64,000 nt of DNA from Metaphire vulgaris. Its lineage: Eukaryota > Annelida > Clitellata > Crassiclitellata > Megascolecidae. A program made the position numbers and the translations under genes. The notes below the pieces were generated by a model. The model ran no database searches and was not told the DNA's origin. It was given only the letters and a program-made list of their open reading frames with translations. Numbering within the stretch: the first letter of the stretch is position 1; each line of letters starts with the position of its first letter. Shown here one piece after another: positions 1 to 10,496 of the stretch. The DNA lies in contig CM030866.1 of the NCBI GenBank assembly GCA_018105865.1, positions 4,641,451-4,705,450 on the forward strand. Reading direction: 5' to 3'.

Positions 1-613
1 TCAGACCTTATCCCCCAAACATTTCAAAACAACCCCCCCCGCCAATGTCAAGGTGGCTAGAATAAACACTGGTCTAACAGTCACTTAATTCTGTTTCATC
101 CTGACGCTGTGAAGTCGTGAATATTCATAAGGAAAAAATTGAAGCGATGTCTGATTATTTAAGGTTCAAAAGATTTTTTTAAAAAGTTTACATAACATTT
201 GTTTGAACGAATCAGAGCAAAAATTCAAGGTTCCGCTTACTTAAAAACTAGGTCATGATACATTTTATATATATTTCAAAAGTCATTTAGGAGCTTTCTG
301 CCAATGGCTGCAAAGCAATAATTGTATGAAACCTGCTTGTGTCACAGCTCTCAGTAGCGGCAACATCAACGTGATAATAGCATCAGTGCATACAACAATA
401 AAATTATAAAATTCAGGGCTTGTTGAATTCCAATGTATACAGCTGTATCAGCAACAGTTGAAATCAAACACTTGACACTTACAGGTTAGTAGCACTCGGC
501 AACGTTTAGAACATGCAAACAATACATAAGAAATTTCTGGAACGCCACAATAGCACTATATATGTATAACGTCAAACTTAATACATGTACAGAAAATTTC
601 GTGAATATTAAGA
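1..613. other. Non-coding AT-rich stretch
   Basis: AT-rich DNA with no exon-like open frame, splice pair or recognisable repeat end. I see nothing assignable here. Confidence 0.5.
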
Positions 614-987
614 GGGTCTGTTCATTAATTACGTCAACAAATTTTGGGCAGTTTTTGACCCCAACCCTTGTCAACAACTCTCATCTTTTAGTGACCCCCC
701 TATATATGTGTCTAAAACTTTTGACCCCTCCCCACTAAGATCAGGGACGGGTTCCCCCAAAAGTTTAGAAAGTTATTATTTTTGCGGTGATGACATTTTT
801 TTGCTTGTCAGGCTTTTTTCTGTTGTAATAAATAGTATTCCAAGAAATTCCCTATTTTTTATCATTTATAAAAAAAATGAAATTGATGACGTCAACTTCT
901 CTTGATCCCCTCCCCCTGTCAACAACTGGCAAACTTTTTCAAATCCCCTCACCCCCTATTTTGCTGACGTAATTAATGGACAGCCCC
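614..987. mobile_element. Harbinger-like MITE, 374 bp
   Basis: The ends form an imperfect inverted repeat: GGGTCTGTTCATTAATTACG on the left and the reverse complement of GTAATTAATGGACAGCCCC on the right. The flanks carry the same 3 bases (AGA at 611-613 and 988-990). A 3-bp duplication and G-rich ends suit PIF/Harbinger. It is non-autonomous, with no transposase frame. A relative lies at 4655-5076. It carries the shared A-run motif at 789-810. Confidence 0.7.
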
Positions 988-1594
988 AGAAGCAAAATAA
1001 TCAATTTTTGACTTTTGACGCGAATAGAGAATTTCCATAAAATTCACGATAATTTCCAATAAAATAAGTTTAGACTATGCCTACGAATGAAATGACATAA
1101 AATTCTGAGATAAAGTTGGATAATTTTGGGTAAAAATACTCCATACCATCATATACGCCATCGATATGACTTAAATTGTCACTGCGTTGAAAAACCACCC
1201 AGATAATAATTATTATTTGCCTGTGTCAATATAGGATCTATTCAAATCAATAACATTTTGTGGCAACAGACTTGAGTACAAACGTATATATCTCAGCACA
1301 ACTGACAATATATTCTACGCGCATTGAAATAACACCAACGAATGGCCATCCAAATAACACATGGCTCGAGTATTAAAGTTTACGCATACGCAAGGCTCGC
1401 CGTGTCAGGTACAGGTTTCCATGACAACATATATGACACGACCCGAAACGTCACTCAACGCCGCAAAGGAGACATTATTGGCTGTGCGAAAAGCATTATT
1501 AGCTTATTATTTTCATCGGCGAACTTCTATTGCGCCATTTTAGTAATGTCATTGGCATCAATCGATGGTCGATTAATTATAATACAGGTATATA

Positions 1595-1669
1595 CAGGGT
1601 GGCGCAAAAACCCGAACTAGTCACATTTAGGTTTGCATTTAATATAGTCCGGTTTTTTGCGCCACCCTA
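1595..1669. mobile_element. Tiny mariner-like MITE, 75 bp
   Basis: Inverted repeats of about 16 bp (AGGGTGGCGCAAAAA at the left; its complement ending GCGCCACCCT at the right) enclose about 40 bp. It is flanked by TA-rich sequence, as for Tc1/mariner deletion derivatives. No coding capacity. Confidence 0.6.
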
Positions 1670-1813
1670 CAGTTAGTTAGTTTACTTACTACTAGCGAAT
1701 AATATTATTATTGGAGACCTAACCACATATCAACGTAACTGTATGCTTAGGGTGGACCGAATTGTTGGATGTTGTTCATGATATTAGGGGCTTCAAAAAT
1801 GTGAGAAATTGAA

Positions 1814-1866
1814 GTTGACCCGGTACTTTATAGGCACAAAAAGTGCCTATAAAGTACCGGGTCAAC
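1814..1866. repeat. Perfect 24-bp hairpin with A5 loop
   Basis: Bases 1814-1837 (GTTGACCCGG...) are exactly the reverse complement of 1843-1866, separated by five A. A perfect 24-bp stem implies recent origin or active homogenisation. It could be the foldback core of a MITE or a cruciform-forming site. No gene is adjacent, and transcription cannot be judged. Confidence 0.85.
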
Positions 1867-2186
1867 TGAGTAAGGCCGGGGCTACATTTTTAAACGGTCA
1901 AGCATTCACAAAATGTCGAAATATTTCACAAAATGAAACAGTTTAGCGTGAAAATGTTAACATTCTCAACATTTGAGTTTTCAACTATTTTCGGATTTTA
2001 TATAAAACCTCTTCACAAACTGCATGAAACAACAATTTCAATCAAATAAAAACATAAAGACAGAAACAAGAATGCCAAGTGATGATAATAATAGCGTCTA
2101 ATACATGGAAACAATTAACCAATACACTAGTTGCTTAGCACTGTTGTTGTCATCAATAAAACACTTCCAAAATGGAGGCAGCAGCT

Positions 2187-2369
2187 CAGGGTTTAATCTA
2201 GGCCGTTTACGGGAGGGGAATGCCCTTTTTCTCCTCCGAAAATTTCAAATTCCCCCTTCGGAAATTTTGGCATACTACATCAACTAACGCAGCCCCCTAG
2301 CTGACTTTCCCCCGGCCTTGTCAGTCCCCTCCCCCGGAGTCCAGAGTCTAGAGTCTAGATTAAACACTG
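2187..2369. mobile_element. hAT-type MITE, family TTTAATCTAG
   Basis: The left end CAGGGTTTAATCTAGG and right end CTAGATTAAACACTG form an inverted repeat. Relatives lie at 16521-16692 and 18810-18984. This copy shows no clear 8-bp duplication. The interior has blocks of G or C and is non-coding. Confidence 0.65.
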
Positions 2370-2724
2370 TGGTCTTTTATTCTAAAGAGAAGTTACGGCA
2401 TTTGTTAATCACTTGTATACATAAAATCATCCAAAATTTCCCATAATTTGCACTTTTTACGAGCAAAAAGTTCAAACTTTCGAACGATCAAACGTAACTT
2501 TGATCTAGAAATGCAGCAGGAATAGCAAGAGGACTTTACGAAAACGGGGAAGGGCATATTATATTCTGAAAATGTCCTACGTACACATTATCAACCGCCA
2601 CCCCTCTTTCTTCCCCATGCGAGTTCAATTGAAATGCAGCGAGACTTAGCTATTACTGTCGGGTAAAAATATTCAGATTAAATTCTCGTATAGAATGAGT
2701 CCGTGCATTCCGAAAAAAAGCGCT

Positions 2725-2959
2725 TATTTATTTCGCCAGCGCTTCAAGTCGAAGCAGCGCTTGATGAGAGGAAAAGCAACGGACGCGGCGACGCCCCGAA
2801 AGGTCAAAAGGTCAGAAATTCTCAAAGACGGATTTACCCTCATTTGTTGCTGTTGTTGTTGTTGTTGTTGTTGTTGAAAAACACACAATTTACCCATGCA
2901 TTGTCGCTGCTGTTGTCCTAACGAGGGACACGAAGACATGGTCGCCTCGATGAGAGACA
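2725..2959 (-). other. 3' UTR of the nuclear receptor, with polyA signal
   Basis: Downstream of the stop codon on the minus strand lies a (CAA)n tract (2848-2876) and then AATAAA (plus strand TTTATT at 2727-2732). This is the first good polyadenylation hexamer after the stop and would give a UTR of about 230 nt. The cleavage site is not visible, so the left boundary is approximate. Confidence 0.5.
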
Positions 2960-3798
2960 TCAGCAGCTGAGATCGAGGACTTCCTTCATCAGCGGTTGGA
3001 TCCCGTCCGGATTGACCTTGAGCAGGACCTGCGAATGTTCTTCGTTCAGGTTCCGGATGTCCGTCAGGGACATGAGCAGCCGCGGGAAGGTGGTCCGCGC
3101 CAGCGGAACCGGATAGATGGACTCCAGGTAGTTCTTGAGCAGGACCGAGTACCGCTCCTGCTCGCCGGCGACGAGCGCCTTATGCTCCAGGTTGTCCCGG
3201 TCGGGAGAGAAGAGCGATAGGACGAGCAGGAGGATCAGCATCGTCTCATCCGCCTGGAGATCGAAGACCAGCTTCCGGACGAACTTCATGTGATCCTCAA
3301 ACAGACCGGTTCCGTTTTCCGCCTTCTCCAGCTGCTCCAGTTTCATCGCCTTCGTCTCCTCCTGGTCGACGGGGTCGAGGAACTGCTGTTTCTCCTTGTC
3401 GAAGGTGATGACCGACCGTAGGATGAGCAGCTCGATGCTTCCGCCCTTCAGCAGGTGGATCTGCTCGACCTGAGGCAGCGACCGGAAGGCCGGAACCTGC
3501 TTGGCCATGGCGATGACGCGCCGGACGCTCAGCTCGGCGATGTTGACGAGGTCCAGGAAGCTGGCTCCGTGGCGGGACAGGTCCTTGTCCATGCTGACCT
3601 CGAGCGAGTTCCGATAGGCGACGTGCAGGGCGCAGATGGCGTCCGCGTCGCGCTGGGCCAGAACCGTCGTCTGTGACGTCACCGGAGGAGGAGGAAGAGG
3701 AGGAGGAAGAGGAGGAGCAGAGGGAGGGGGAGGAGCAGGGGGAAGCGTTGTTGCTGATGGTGGTGGTAGAGGGGGAAGCGGTGTTACCGCCGGTGGAA
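2960..3798 (-). CDS. Nuclear receptor last exon: Pro-rich hinge and ligand-binding domain (HR96/NR1J-like)
   Basis: This final coding exon encodes a hinge with long proline runs (about 40 residues) followed by about 230 residues of nuclear-receptor ligand-binding domain. Visible family signatures are the helix 3-5 block (VEQIHLLKGGSIELLILRS), which matches the LLKGG-type signature of NR1I/NR1J receptors, and a C-terminal AF-2 helix (QPLMKEVLDL) with the conserved Glu, ending five residues before the stop at 2960-2962. The receptor should bind lipophilic ligands and recruit coactivators in the nucleus; HR96 relatives act in xenobiotic and lipid responses. The start is uncertain. The acceptor CTCCAG at 3799-3804 restores the frame with the phase-1 donor at 5094. 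The open frame continues to an ATG at 3832, and another AG (ACACAG at about 3860) would need a further hinge exon. The DNA here is GC-rich and CpG-rich, unlike its surroundings. Confidence 0.93.
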
Positions 3799-4209
3799 CT
3801 GGAGTCAGTGGCACGGTGCTCGGATTGTCCATCTGGTCACGTGATGCGAGTCTGTGTTTATAGAAATAACAGTCGGATTAGTCTCGCTTAAAAATATAAT
3901 AATAGCGCTACATAAAAAAACATCATCAGCATAACCTCGGCTGCGGCGTAAGCGAAGCAGGGACATAATAATTTATCGAAATACTTTAATAAATTATTTG
4001 GCTCAAACAATCCAGTGGTTTCCTAGCTTTACAGCTAGAGGACCACATATGCTAAATTCCGTATTCAGGCGGGCAACAAAGAAATGTTAATAAAATTCTA
4101 AGAACATGAACTACAGAATACCGCATGTGGCACTTTAAGTTTCTATTCATTTAATTATTTTAACGTCAATACATTTTTTAAATTATCAAAAAGTTGCCCG
4201 CGGTAGGTC

Positions 4210-4390
4210 CAGTGGCGGCTCCACCGGGGGGGGGGGGGAGGGCAGGGGGGCCCGTGCCCCTATTGAATGCCTGGCCCCCCAGTTGGGACCCTATACTTAA
4301 TGCTACATACATTAAACAACAAATGGTTGGCCCCCATGATTAGAAGTTGCCACCCCAACGGCACCCCCCCAAATCCTAGAGCCGCCACTG
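4210..4390. mobile_element. hAT MITE CAGTGGCGGCTCC family, in receptor intron
   Basis: The ends CAGTGGCGGCTCC and GAGCCGCCACTG are inverted. The flanks GGTAGGTC (4202-4209) and GGTAGGTG (4391-4398) are a near-perfect 8-bp duplication, as expected for hAT. Four further copies lie at 26083, 35365, 48142 and 59915. Confidence 0.85.
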
Positions 4391-4654
4391 GGTAGGTGAG
4401 ATCAATTCCCGTTTTATGGGTGTGTTCTTAACACGTCTATTGCCCAGAAACCAAATGTAGCGAGTAAATTTCCAAAGCAATCATTCCATTCGAGATGACT
4501 GAGCGTTGGTTGGAACTGGTTGCCCGGTTGGACATTCCTGGAATTAGGACTTAGGTTGAATCTTGAATGAATTTTTTGATTTGGTGTGCCGTCATTCTAA
4601 TGCTACTGTGCATTATGAAGAGGCGCTATAGAAGTTAAATATAATATTAGATTA

Positions 4655-5076
4655 GGGGCTGTTCGTTAATTACGTCAACAAAATAGGAGGAGGGGTTCGG
4701 AAAAAATTTGAGAGTTGTGGACAGGAGGAAGGGGGTTGTCAAGAGAAGTTGGTGCCAACAATTTCATTTTTTTTAAATCGAAAATAAGAAATTTCATGAA
4801 ATATTATTTATTGCAACGGAAAAAAGCCTGACGAGCAAAAATGGTCATCACCACCACATTTTTACACTTGATAAGCAAATAGTGGGGGACGTAGCATCAC
4901 CGCAAAAATACTAACCTTCTCAATTTTCTAGGGGACCCCTTCTCTGATCTTAGGACGGGGTCAAATGTTTTTGACATAATTATAGACGGGGGGGTGTCAC
5001 TGAAAGTTTGACCGTCGTTGACAATGGGATCAAAAAAATCGCGCAAAAGTTCTTGACGTAATTAATGGACAGCCCC
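4655..5076. mobile_element. Harbinger-like MITE, 422 bp, 17 bp from a splice donor
   Basis: The ends GGGGCTGTTCGTTAATTACG and GTAATTAATGGACAGCCCC are inverted and flanked by TTA on both sides (4652-4654, 5077-5079), the TWA duplication of PIF/Harbinger. It is related to 614-987 and carries the A-run motif at 4829-4849. It ends only 17 bp inside the intron beyond the donor of the second zinc-finger exon. Confidence 0.8.
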
Positions 5077-5093
5077 TTAATAGCTGACGTCAC

Positions 5094-5313
5094 CGGGCAC
5101 TGACTCTGGCTCGGCTGTTGGCATCATGCACATCTTCTTCAGGTACTTGTTCTCCTCTATCTTCTGTCGTTTCTGCGCCTTTTCCTCGTCCGTGAGGATG
5201 TACTCCTTCCTCATTCCTATCTCGAAGCACTTCTTGAGACGACAGCGCTTGCAGAACCGACGGTTGGACAGATCCATCTTGCACTTTTCGTCGTACGGAC
5301 ACTTAAAGTAACC
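5094..5313 (-). CDS. Nuclear receptor exon: second zinc finger and C-terminal extension
   Basis: 73 codons plus one base. It begins GYFKCPYDEKC and continues through FCKRCRLKKC. The four cysteines of the second DNA-binding finger are present with normal spacing (five residues in the D-box loop), followed by the basic C-terminal extension (RKEYILTDEEKAQKRQKIEE) that contacts DNA flanking the half-site. The acceptor CGCTAAG lies just before 5313, and the phase is 0 with the upstream exon's donor. The donor is CCCG followed by GTGACG, leaving one base. The RCRLKKCFEIGM core is typical of NR1 receptors, and the exact break between the two fingers is a classic intron position in this superfamily. 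Confidence 0.95.
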
Positions 5314-5369
5314 CTTAGCGACAGAAACAGCGCAACATCAATCGCAATTATTTGCCTTCACTGTATCAT

Positions 5370-5382
5370 CTGTATCATCTGT

Positions 5383-5427
<45 letters not shown>

Positions 5428-5500
5428 GCACTCACTCACTCACTCACTCAATCCATCACTCACTCACTCACTCACTCACTCAATCAATCAATCAAGCAAC
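5370..5500. repeat. (AATC)n and (ACTC)n tetranucleotide array
   Basis: Alternating runs of CAAT and CACT tetranucleotides inside the receptor intron. Just beyond, at 5643-5675, is a copy of the dispersed GGCGCTATAGAAGTTTAA tail. Confidence 0.9.
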
Positions 5501-5964
5501 TTCTATAGCGCCACTATCATAATGCCCAGGAGGGCAATAAGGAACTTATATAGCGCCGCTTTTATTTTCTACGTAGAGGCGCTCCCGGCCATAGAGTCGT
5601 TTGGTGAGAAAATGAGACTTTTAGCCTTGACAATGTGACGCTTCTGCGTATTATGAAGTGGCGCTATAGAAGTTTAAGATACGATTATATTAGTATGAGC
5701 CTAGTGTGGGGGCAAGAAGAGTGGGGTAGATGGAGAGAACCCATTCCAAAGATAGAGGATCCAATCACTCTGGATGACCGACGACGTTGTGTGACAGTGG
5801 TACGCGATCTAGACGGACATACACACGGTCAACATGGCTGCATGTCCTACCGTCTAACTGTCTGTCTGTCTGTATGTATGTATGTCTATCTGCCAGTGGT
5901 ATTTTAAACTTTGTTTATTGATGATTTGAGGCATCGTCGTAAATTCGTAATCGTCATCATCATC

Positions 5965-5993
5965 TCATTTTTATCATCATCATCATCATCATT

Positions 5994-6034
<41 letters not shown>

Positions 6035-6035
6035 T
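5965..6035. repeat. (ATC)n microsatellite in receptor intron
   Basis: A nearly pure ATC/GAT array about 75 bp upstream of the zinc-finger-1 donor. It is non-coding and read as poly-Met on the minus strand. Confidence 0.95.
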
Positions 6036-6111
6036 TTATTTGTCACGTGTGTTCTTTTCACCCCGCCCCCCACCCACCCAAAGAGAGTAATCATTGAGGG
6101 GTATTTCCTAC

Positions 6112-6461
6112 CAGGCCTTTCGGTGCATTTCGTCGGAAGAACGCCTTGCACGATTCGCACGAAATGGCGTCGAAGTTGAACCCGAGCGCCTTGTCTCCAC
6201 ACACTCCGCACACCTTTTCCTCTTTGCACTTTCGACTCCTGCAGCCGCCGCCGCCGCCGCCGCCCGCACTCGCCTGAGATGAGTCGGCGGAGGAGCCATC
6301 CAGGGGCACCACTCCTCCCCCGCAGAACCCGCCAAGGACACCTTCCGAGTCCATCTTCAACCCTCCAACGAATTCGTGCTGGTGCTGGTGGTGATGGTGG
6401 TGGAATCCATTGACAACCGGAGGCTGGTAGCCATAGTAACCGTTGTCCGCTATTCGGATAC
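6112..6461 (-). CDS. Nuclear receptor exon: A/B region and first zinc finger (HR96/NR1J-like)
   Basis: 116 codons preceded by two bases. It encodes a variable N-terminal region with a His/Gln run (HHHHHQHQH), a Gly run, then the first finger CGVCGDKALGFNFDAISCES followed by CKAFFRRN. All four zinc-binding cysteines are present. The P-box ESCKA is the hallmark of the HR96/DAF-12/NHR-8 group rather than the EGCKG of most NR1 members. The acceptor is GCACCGCTCGCAG; the donor follows the Leu codon as GTAGGA. The incoming phase is 1, so another coding exon lies upstream. An internal ATG at 6358-6360 could also serve as a start. The assignment to HR96/NR1J rests on the P-box plus the ligand-domain signature; an NR1I-like placement is the alternative. 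Confidence 0.95.
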
Positions 6462-6756
6462 CTGCGAGCGGTGCAAGAAGAACGTTCGTTTAGAAATTAG
6501 CACTCGACGCCGTAGAAATTATTGCATTCGTATTTGTCGCTAGCAAGAGGCAAATCGCACCGAGTGGGGTGCGAACCAAGCCCCGTTTCTTACGTTCTCG
6601 CGGCGCCACTTAAATGCGAAATATCGACGCATGATGAATAGCAGAGATGATCGAACCGATAAAGCAGAGAGGACTGTCATTAATTGTCTGGTCGAATGTC
6701 TTACCGGTTGTCGGTCTGTCTGTCTGGTTGCCAATGGCATTTAAACATTCTATATG

Positions 6757-6776
6757 CAGAGAGAGAGAGAGAGAGG

Positions 6777-6808
<32 letters not shown>

Positions 6809-6845
6809 AAGAGTGAGAGAGACAGACAGACAGACAGTGTGTGAG

Positions 6846-6886
<41 letters not shown>

Positions 6887-6918
6887 CATAGATAGACAGA
6901 GAAAGAGAGAGTGTGTGT

Positions 6919-6950
<32 letters not shown>

Positions 6951-6955
6951 CAGAG
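6757..6955. repeat. Compound (GA)n, (GATA)n, (ACAG)n microsatellite
   Basis: About 200 bp of purine-rich repeats with GATA and GACA tetranucleotide blocks. The long open frames here are readings of the repeat, not genes. Confidence 0.95.
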
Positions 6956-7285
6956 AGACCTAGGTTTAACGTGACGTAAGGTTATTAATGGGAACAGACT
7001 TAGTGTACAATATATTTAGCAAATTGAAAATAGACCCGTGAGCGAATCAACTCTAAATCAGAGCCTGGTCACTTCTAGAGCCGCACTCACAGTTACTTCT
7101 GACCCCCCCCCTCCTCAAAAATTCGCTCTCTTGGTAGACAGAACTAATAATAGCCATGACGTCACTTTCCAAAACCACTCTATTCAGCCCCTGCCACAGT
7201 TAAAGCGCTCTTGTCAGCATCGGTTCTAGTTCCGGGTATACATTTAGCAAACGAGTGAGCACATTTTGCCGAATTGTGGTAACTT

Positions 7286-7454
7286 CAGGGATATTTTTGC
7301 ACCCCTTATATCACCCCCCCCCCAATCTGATACCGACACCCCTAACACCCCCCAATCTGAGAGTCGGGTGACGTTTTTTGCTTGTCAAACTTTTAGGGCA
7401 GGGTAACTTCAGAAAATACCAACCCCCCACTTGATAAGCCTAGAAATAACCCTG
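7286..7454. mobile_element. hAT MITE, CAGGGATATTT family (copy 1)
   Basis: The left end CAGGGATATTTTTGCACCCC and right end GAAATAACCCTG are inverted. The flanks GGTAACTT and GGTGGCTT match at 6 of 8 bases, suggesting an aged 8-bp duplication. It carries the shared A-run motif at about 7367-7387. Confidence 0.7.
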
Positions 7455-7618
7455 GGTGGCTTCATTGGAGCCTCTGTTGAAAACTAATACGATTGCTATT
7501 ACATAGGCCAGATAGTCGTTTAATTAAAGAATGAGAGTGTCCATAGACGATCCATAAAACCTCGAGTCTAAAGTGACAATTAATACCAGCACATTTCGTC
7601 GAAAAATCAACAAGTCAG

Positions 7619-7697
7619 TTAACCCCTTAACTGGGGATCCCGGATATATCCGTCCATTTTACATCGAGTTACAGTTAAATGACGGTTAAGGGGTTAA
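7619..7697 (+). mobile_element. TTAA-bounded mini-MITE (copy 1)
   Basis: A 13-bp perfect terminal inverted repeat TTAACCCCTTAAC ... GTTAAGGGGTTAA encloses about 53 bp with the core GGATATATCCGTCC. The outermost TTAA fits the target duplication of piggyBac-type elements. Eight copies occur in this window. Confidence 0.85.
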
Positions 7698-8015
7698 AAC
7701 AGTCGCTGTATAGTTATGCTTTCTTGTTTCTCAAGTTACCGTTAGCCGTCAAACAAGAAAGAGATCATGACGCTGATTTTGGCTTTCTATTCTACTGGTT
7801 TCTGAGTTTCTTCTAAACTCACATCCGGCTTTTAGCCCCACCCCTCACCCCTACCCCCACCATACAATACATCACACTAGTTCAAAGGTTCAACAAAAAA
7901 CCAATATTGCACTCAGTACACATTCAACGAATACAGCCATCAATATACATGTAATGAAATTAAAACATAATACGCCGGTACATTAGCGTAGGGAACAGGA
8001 ACAGGGGTGCCAAAA

Positions 8016-8056
<41 letters not shown>

Positions 8057-9041
8057 AGGCGTCATTTGGAGAGGGGCTGAGGGGCCGTGCCCCAAGGAAA
8101 TGAAAATATTAATTTATAATGTATTAATGTGCAAAAAATGCCAAAAATATTTAAAATTTGCAAATTTTCCAACATTGGCCCTAAAATTTGCCAAAATTTG
8201 TGAAAAATTTGTGAAAAAAATGTTCTCGCCCCCAAGAACATTGTGAAATGAGTCAAATGACGCCACTGATATATATATATATATATGTATATGTATATAT
8301 ATGTGTATATATATGTTTATATATGTGTATGTGTGTGTCTGTGTGTGTGATTTACGCATGGAAATCAGCTAAAGTTAGACTATTGCATTAGGGTCGAGAA
8401 CTTCGAATGATTGTCTAATATAATAGACTTGTTTATCTGCAAACAGAGGCATCCTTGATGCGCCTGGATTCTTTGCCTCCCTCTTTATTACTTCTCAGTC
8501 TCAGCAGCCGAAGAGCGGCCAAGCATACCCCTTCCCCACCTGCCACCTCCCTCCTCCTCCTCCTCCTCCTCCTCTCCAACCCCTATCTCTCGTTTACGCA
8601 ATTTATGACAGGTCCGCCTATACGGGAAATGAATCAACGGAGGACCATTCGCCTGGGCGCTCGTTATAGCCGCTCAGTCATCGTATTATTACTGTATTAT
8701 ACTCGACGATGCAATGCGAGACTCTTTAGGTAGCGAAATACAGGGCAGATCATGAATTTACGCCATCGATTAATTAACAAGGAAACCCTAAGAACGAAAC
8801 ACAGAGGTTGAATAAGAAGGGCAGTGTTTTATGACTTTTATCCAGGCCTGTAAGGGGGAGATTCCCATTCCCCCACCCCCAAAAAACCCCTCAAAATCTC
8901 CCTCCTAAAAAGTCAGCAGTGACACAATTTTTTGCATTGAACTACGTATCTCCCGCACCAGCCAAGTAATTTCAAGTAATTGTCCCCCTCAAAGGTTTGG
9001 AGGCTGGATACAAAAAAACGAATAAGGGACCCCATGCTATT

Positions 9042-9045
<4 letters not shown>

Positions 9046-9139
<94 letters not shown>
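9046..9139. repeat. (TAA)n microsatellite, about 94 bp
   Basis: An uninterrupted AAT/TAA trinucleotide array. Confidence 0.97.
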
Positions 9140-9140
<1 letters not shown>

Positions 9141-10496
9141 TTCAGGCCCCTTTTCCCGACGCTACTGTGATATATTTGCCTTCGGCTATAGCTATCTTTG
9201 AAAGCCCCGGACAGAGAACACCCATCGACAATCTTTTGGCTTCAAGTCCACAATAGACCCCCTCAGCGAATCCTCCCGTAGAATGGACGTAGAGGTCCGA
9301 TCTGCAACAGTCCCCTCGTCGTTTCTTTGAGGTATGGGGGCCGCGACAGATCAAGATTAAGGCGGGTGAGTGAGTGGAGGGAGAGTGGGAGGGGGCACAA
9401 TAAGACCGGAACAAGCGAGTCCTAATACGGACGGCGCATGATCGCAACGGAATCAATTGTCCGGATGGGGTTGCAGGGATCGGAATCAATCAGGCAGAAC
9501 GGATCAGTAAGCGAAGCGGCGGCGGTCGGTCCGGGTGGGGGGAGGGGCGGGGTGAGGGCGAGGGGAAACAGCACCGGGCAAGCCATCGAGACACCGCGCC
9601 CCCCGGCAAATATAATTCTAATTGAAAGAAATTCCTCGAACGAATCAAGGCAGACTCGCCGATTTGCTTTTCCGCGTTCTCGGGGAACCGTCCCACCCCG
9701 TTCCCACCCCATCCCGGATCACGCACTGCATGCAAAGCCGGCGAACAAAGCACACACACACGAGCGGTAATTTATTTAGCGCCATTTTACGAGCATGAGA
9801 AAAAGATTTTTCAAGCAGATAGCGGAATATCTCCTGAAAATCTCCGCGCTCAATTGGTCGGAAGAGGAGGAGTAGGGGGGGGGAGGGAGAGAGAGGGGGG
9901 CTGGTTCTGCCTTCCGAATCGAATGGACGATAACTCATATAGAGAAACGGACATCGGACATAAATCATGAACATTATACTGGTATTTACACTGATCGGTG
10001 TGTGTGTGTGTGCGTGTGATCGACCAGTTAGTTTTAGGACTGTAAAATGATTGTGAAATTAATGGCCCGTACATGCGCGACCGCAGTTGGGCCAATTACT
10101 CTTTCCGGAAGAGAGATTTAATTCGCGCAGTGGTGGTAACGTCAGCCGTTCAAATGCTCGCGCCATTTGCCGCGAAGCCTCGTTAATACATTTCCAATGC
10201 AGATGTACAGCGGTCAGAGTCAACGCGCCGGCTTAAACTCGAGCCTTCGCGTAACTATTTCGAGATTCTGTCCATAATTCTTCTTGGCTCAAAGTGGAGT
10301 CAAATCTGAAATCGTGTTTCAGGGAGAATAAATGACGAAAATTTACCCCCTCACTCCCACCCCACCCTTCCCCAACTTGTAGCATGACAGATGTACTCAA
10401 TTTGACATCAGCTCAGTTACGAATTTTGGATATAGGAGGGACAATTATTAATACGAGCGAATAGTACACAGCACAGACCATATATACACGGTGATC

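Larger units (their letters stand above)
6462..10496. other. Presumed long receptor intron, first part
   Basis: No exon-like frame was recognised. It contains the microsatellite at 6757-6955, MITEs at 7286 and 7619, (TA)n at 8020-8056 and 8270-8340, a (TAA)n run at 9046-9139, and a moderately GC-rich stretch at 9140-9760 whose open frames lack splice signals or recognisable domains. Confidence 0.5.

Noticed and set aside
5370..5500. Direct repeats resembling a CRISPR array
   Set aside because: Units are 4 bp without spacers, in a eukaryotic intron: a plain microsatellite.
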